Assembly: GCA_028281215.1 (NCBI GenBank)
Contig: JANQKH010000545.1
Location: 1-5,095, forward strand
Length of the DNA stretch: 5,095 nt
Direction: 5' to 3'
DNA from: Phycisphaeraceae bacterium
GTDB taxonomy: Bacteria > Planctomycetota > Phycisphaerae > Phycisphaerales > Phycisphaeraceae
This document shows, one piece after another, positions 4,210 to 5,095 of the stretch. Made by a program: the position numbers and the translations under genes. Position 1 is the first letter of the stretch; every line of letters begins with the position of its first letter. The notes below the pieces were generated by a model, which worked only from the letters and a program-made list of their open reading frames with translations, ran no database searches and was not told the origin of the DNA.

Positions 4210-4938
4210 ATGCAGACAGCGGAAAAACACGGTGGTTCGGCTACCGCTTACCACGGCTTTTCCCTCATGGAAATGCTCGTGGTCATCTCCCTGATCACGT
4301 TGCTGATCGCCATGCTCATGCCCAGTCTCAGCAAGTCGAAGGAATCGGCCCGGCGGGTCAAGTGCATGACGCAACAGCGATCCATGCAACAGATGTGCGA
4401 CTCGTTTTCGGTTGACAACGCCGAACTGCTGCCGGACCTGCACAACCTCACCGGCGCCTGGGGTGACAACACCAGTTCCGCGCCGTACTGGTTCAGTGTC
4501 AAGGCTCGTGACAAAATGATGGCGAGCTACGGCCTTGTCCGCGAAATCTGCTACTGCCCGTCCAATCAGGAAGGCTGGAATCGCAACGACTTCTGGGATT
4601 GGCCCGGCGGAAAAAGCTCCGTCTGGGGGTACTTCTACTTCGGCGGCACGGACAACTACTACCCCAACAGTGGTTGGACCTTTTCCGAAAGCGTTGGCGG
4701 CGAAGTGTTTGCCAACGCGATTTCCAGTAAACCGCAATACCGGCTTCTGTTCGCCGACCTCAACCGCCAGCTCGGTTCCGACGGTTGGTACGGTCCCGGA
4801 CGCCGCGGCATGAACCACGTCGACCGCGCGGAGCCGGCGGGCTCCAATCACATCTTCCTCGACGGCCACGGTGAATGGGTCCCGTGGCAAGACATGAACC
4901 TCATGATGTTTTCAGGCAGCTTGGAACTTTATTGGTGA
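4210..4938 (+). CDS. Prepilin-like protein with type IV pilin/pseudopilin N-terminus (242 aa)
   Basis: Residues 1-16 form a type III leader ending in Gly16, followed by F17-S-L-M-E21-M-L and a hydrophobic helix to about Met37. This is the N-methylation/cleavage motif processed by a PilD-type peptidase, with the conserved Glu at +5. The body is a Trp/Tyr/Gly-rich domain with CYCPSN (114-119) and a GYFYFGG strand. Near the C-terminus GMNH and SNHIFLDGHGEW (212-223) resemble the H-x-DG signature of pilin-like proteins abundant in Planctomycetota and Verrucomicrobiota. Such proteins are inner-membrane-anchored and may join type II secretion-like or pilus-like fibres; their exact role is mostly unknown. 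ATG 4210 is the likely start because it gives a leader of normal length, although no Shine-Dalgarno precedes it; the promoter geometry suggests a leaderless mRNA. No secretion or assembly gene is adjacent in the window. Confidence 0.85.
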   Translation: MQTAEKHGGSATAYHGFSLMEMLVVISLITLLIAMLMPSLSKSKESARRVKCMTQQRSMQQMCDSFSVDNAELLPDLHNLTGAWGDNTSSAPYWFSVKARDKMMASYGLVREICYCPSNQEGWNRNDFWDWPGGKSSVWGYFYFGGTDNYYPNSGWTFSESVGGEVFANAISSKPQYRLLFADLNRQLGSDGWYGPGRRGMNHVDRAEPAGSNHIFLDGHGEWVPWQDMNLMMFSGSLELYW

Positions 4939-5052
4939 TCTCGACGCGCATGGGGCGGACATTGCCTGTAATGGTTGAGCGCGCACTGCCAGCCGGATCG
5001 ATCAAGGTGGCGTTGTGGTGGGCGGCGCGTGCTTACGTTGAGCGGTTTATTT

Positions 5053-5095
5053 TTACCGTCCGAATACTTTCACACTGCCGTTCTGCAACGCGACG
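5053..5095 (-). CDS. Possible C-terminal end of a further gene, truncated by window edge
   Basis: On the minus strand the last 14 codons of an open frame are visible and end at TAA 5055-5053. The residues VALQNGSVKVFGR look like an ordinary protein end, and the converging orientation with the prepilin-like gene leaves a sensible 114-base gap. The fragment is too short to name a family or to exclude a chance open frame. No clear terminator is seen between 4939 and 5052. Confidence 0.3.
   Translation of the reverse strand, partial: VALQNGSVKVFGR

Noticed and set aside
4174..4890. Minus-strand 238-aa frame opposite the prepilin-like gene
   Set aside because: Antisense to a gene with a clear prepilin leader and C-terminal signature; Val/Gly/Arg-rich shadow translation.
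4974..5044. Eight-base direct repeat GTTGAGCG (4974-4981 and 5037-5044)
   Set aside because: Too short to exceed chance, and no associated structure or boundary is visible.

Overview
The window looks like chromosomal DNA of a Planctomycetota or Verrucomicrobiota-type bacterium. The clues are a secreted SGNH (sialate O-acetylesterase/CE6-like) esterase with an extra C-terminal domain, a PilD-type prepilin-like protein ending in a DG-containing signature of the kind common in those phyla, a Rieske-type NirD that keeps its iron-sulfur ligands, and a bipartite palindromic REP-like element. No gene here fixes the taxonomy, so this is inference. Most of the DNA is GC-rich by eye. The stretch at about 800-1520 is clearly AT-richer.

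Layout. (1) 1-309, plus: the 3' part of a nitrite reductase small-subunit gene (nirD), with an unusual cysteine-rich tail. (2) 310-814: a gene-poor intergenic region. It holds three copies of an 18-bp dyad (TCAGGG-N6-CCCTGA type), a -10-like element beside them, and a double-hairpin REP-like element at 724-787. No recognisable protein gene lies downstream on the plus strand, so the operator cluster appears orphaned. (3) 815-1511, minus: a low-GC islet with two overlapping-style genes, a 74-aa hypothetical protein and a 156-aa lipoprotein, separated by one base. A 10-bp direct repeat flanks the islet. (4) 1550-3340, minus: the secreted SGNH esterase. (5) 3464-3889, minus: a 141-aa Gln-rich protein with an N-terminal membrane anchor, followed by a possible terminator. 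(6) 3890-4209: a divergent intergenic region. (7) 4210-4938, plus: a prepilin-like protein whose predicted promoter would start transcription at or next to its ATG, so the mRNA may be leaderless. (8) 5053-5095, minus: possibly the last codons of another gene.

The genes do not form one obvious pathway. NirD belongs to nitrite assimilation. The esterase would remove acetyl groups from carbohydrates outside the cytoplasm. The prepilin-like and Gln-rich membrane proteins are divergent and may concern the cell envelope. I see no CRISPR array, tRNA, rRNA or transposase gene. The most unusual features are the orphan operator cluster, the low-GC two-gene islet and the candidate leaderless promoter; none of these amounts to a demonstrated new system.
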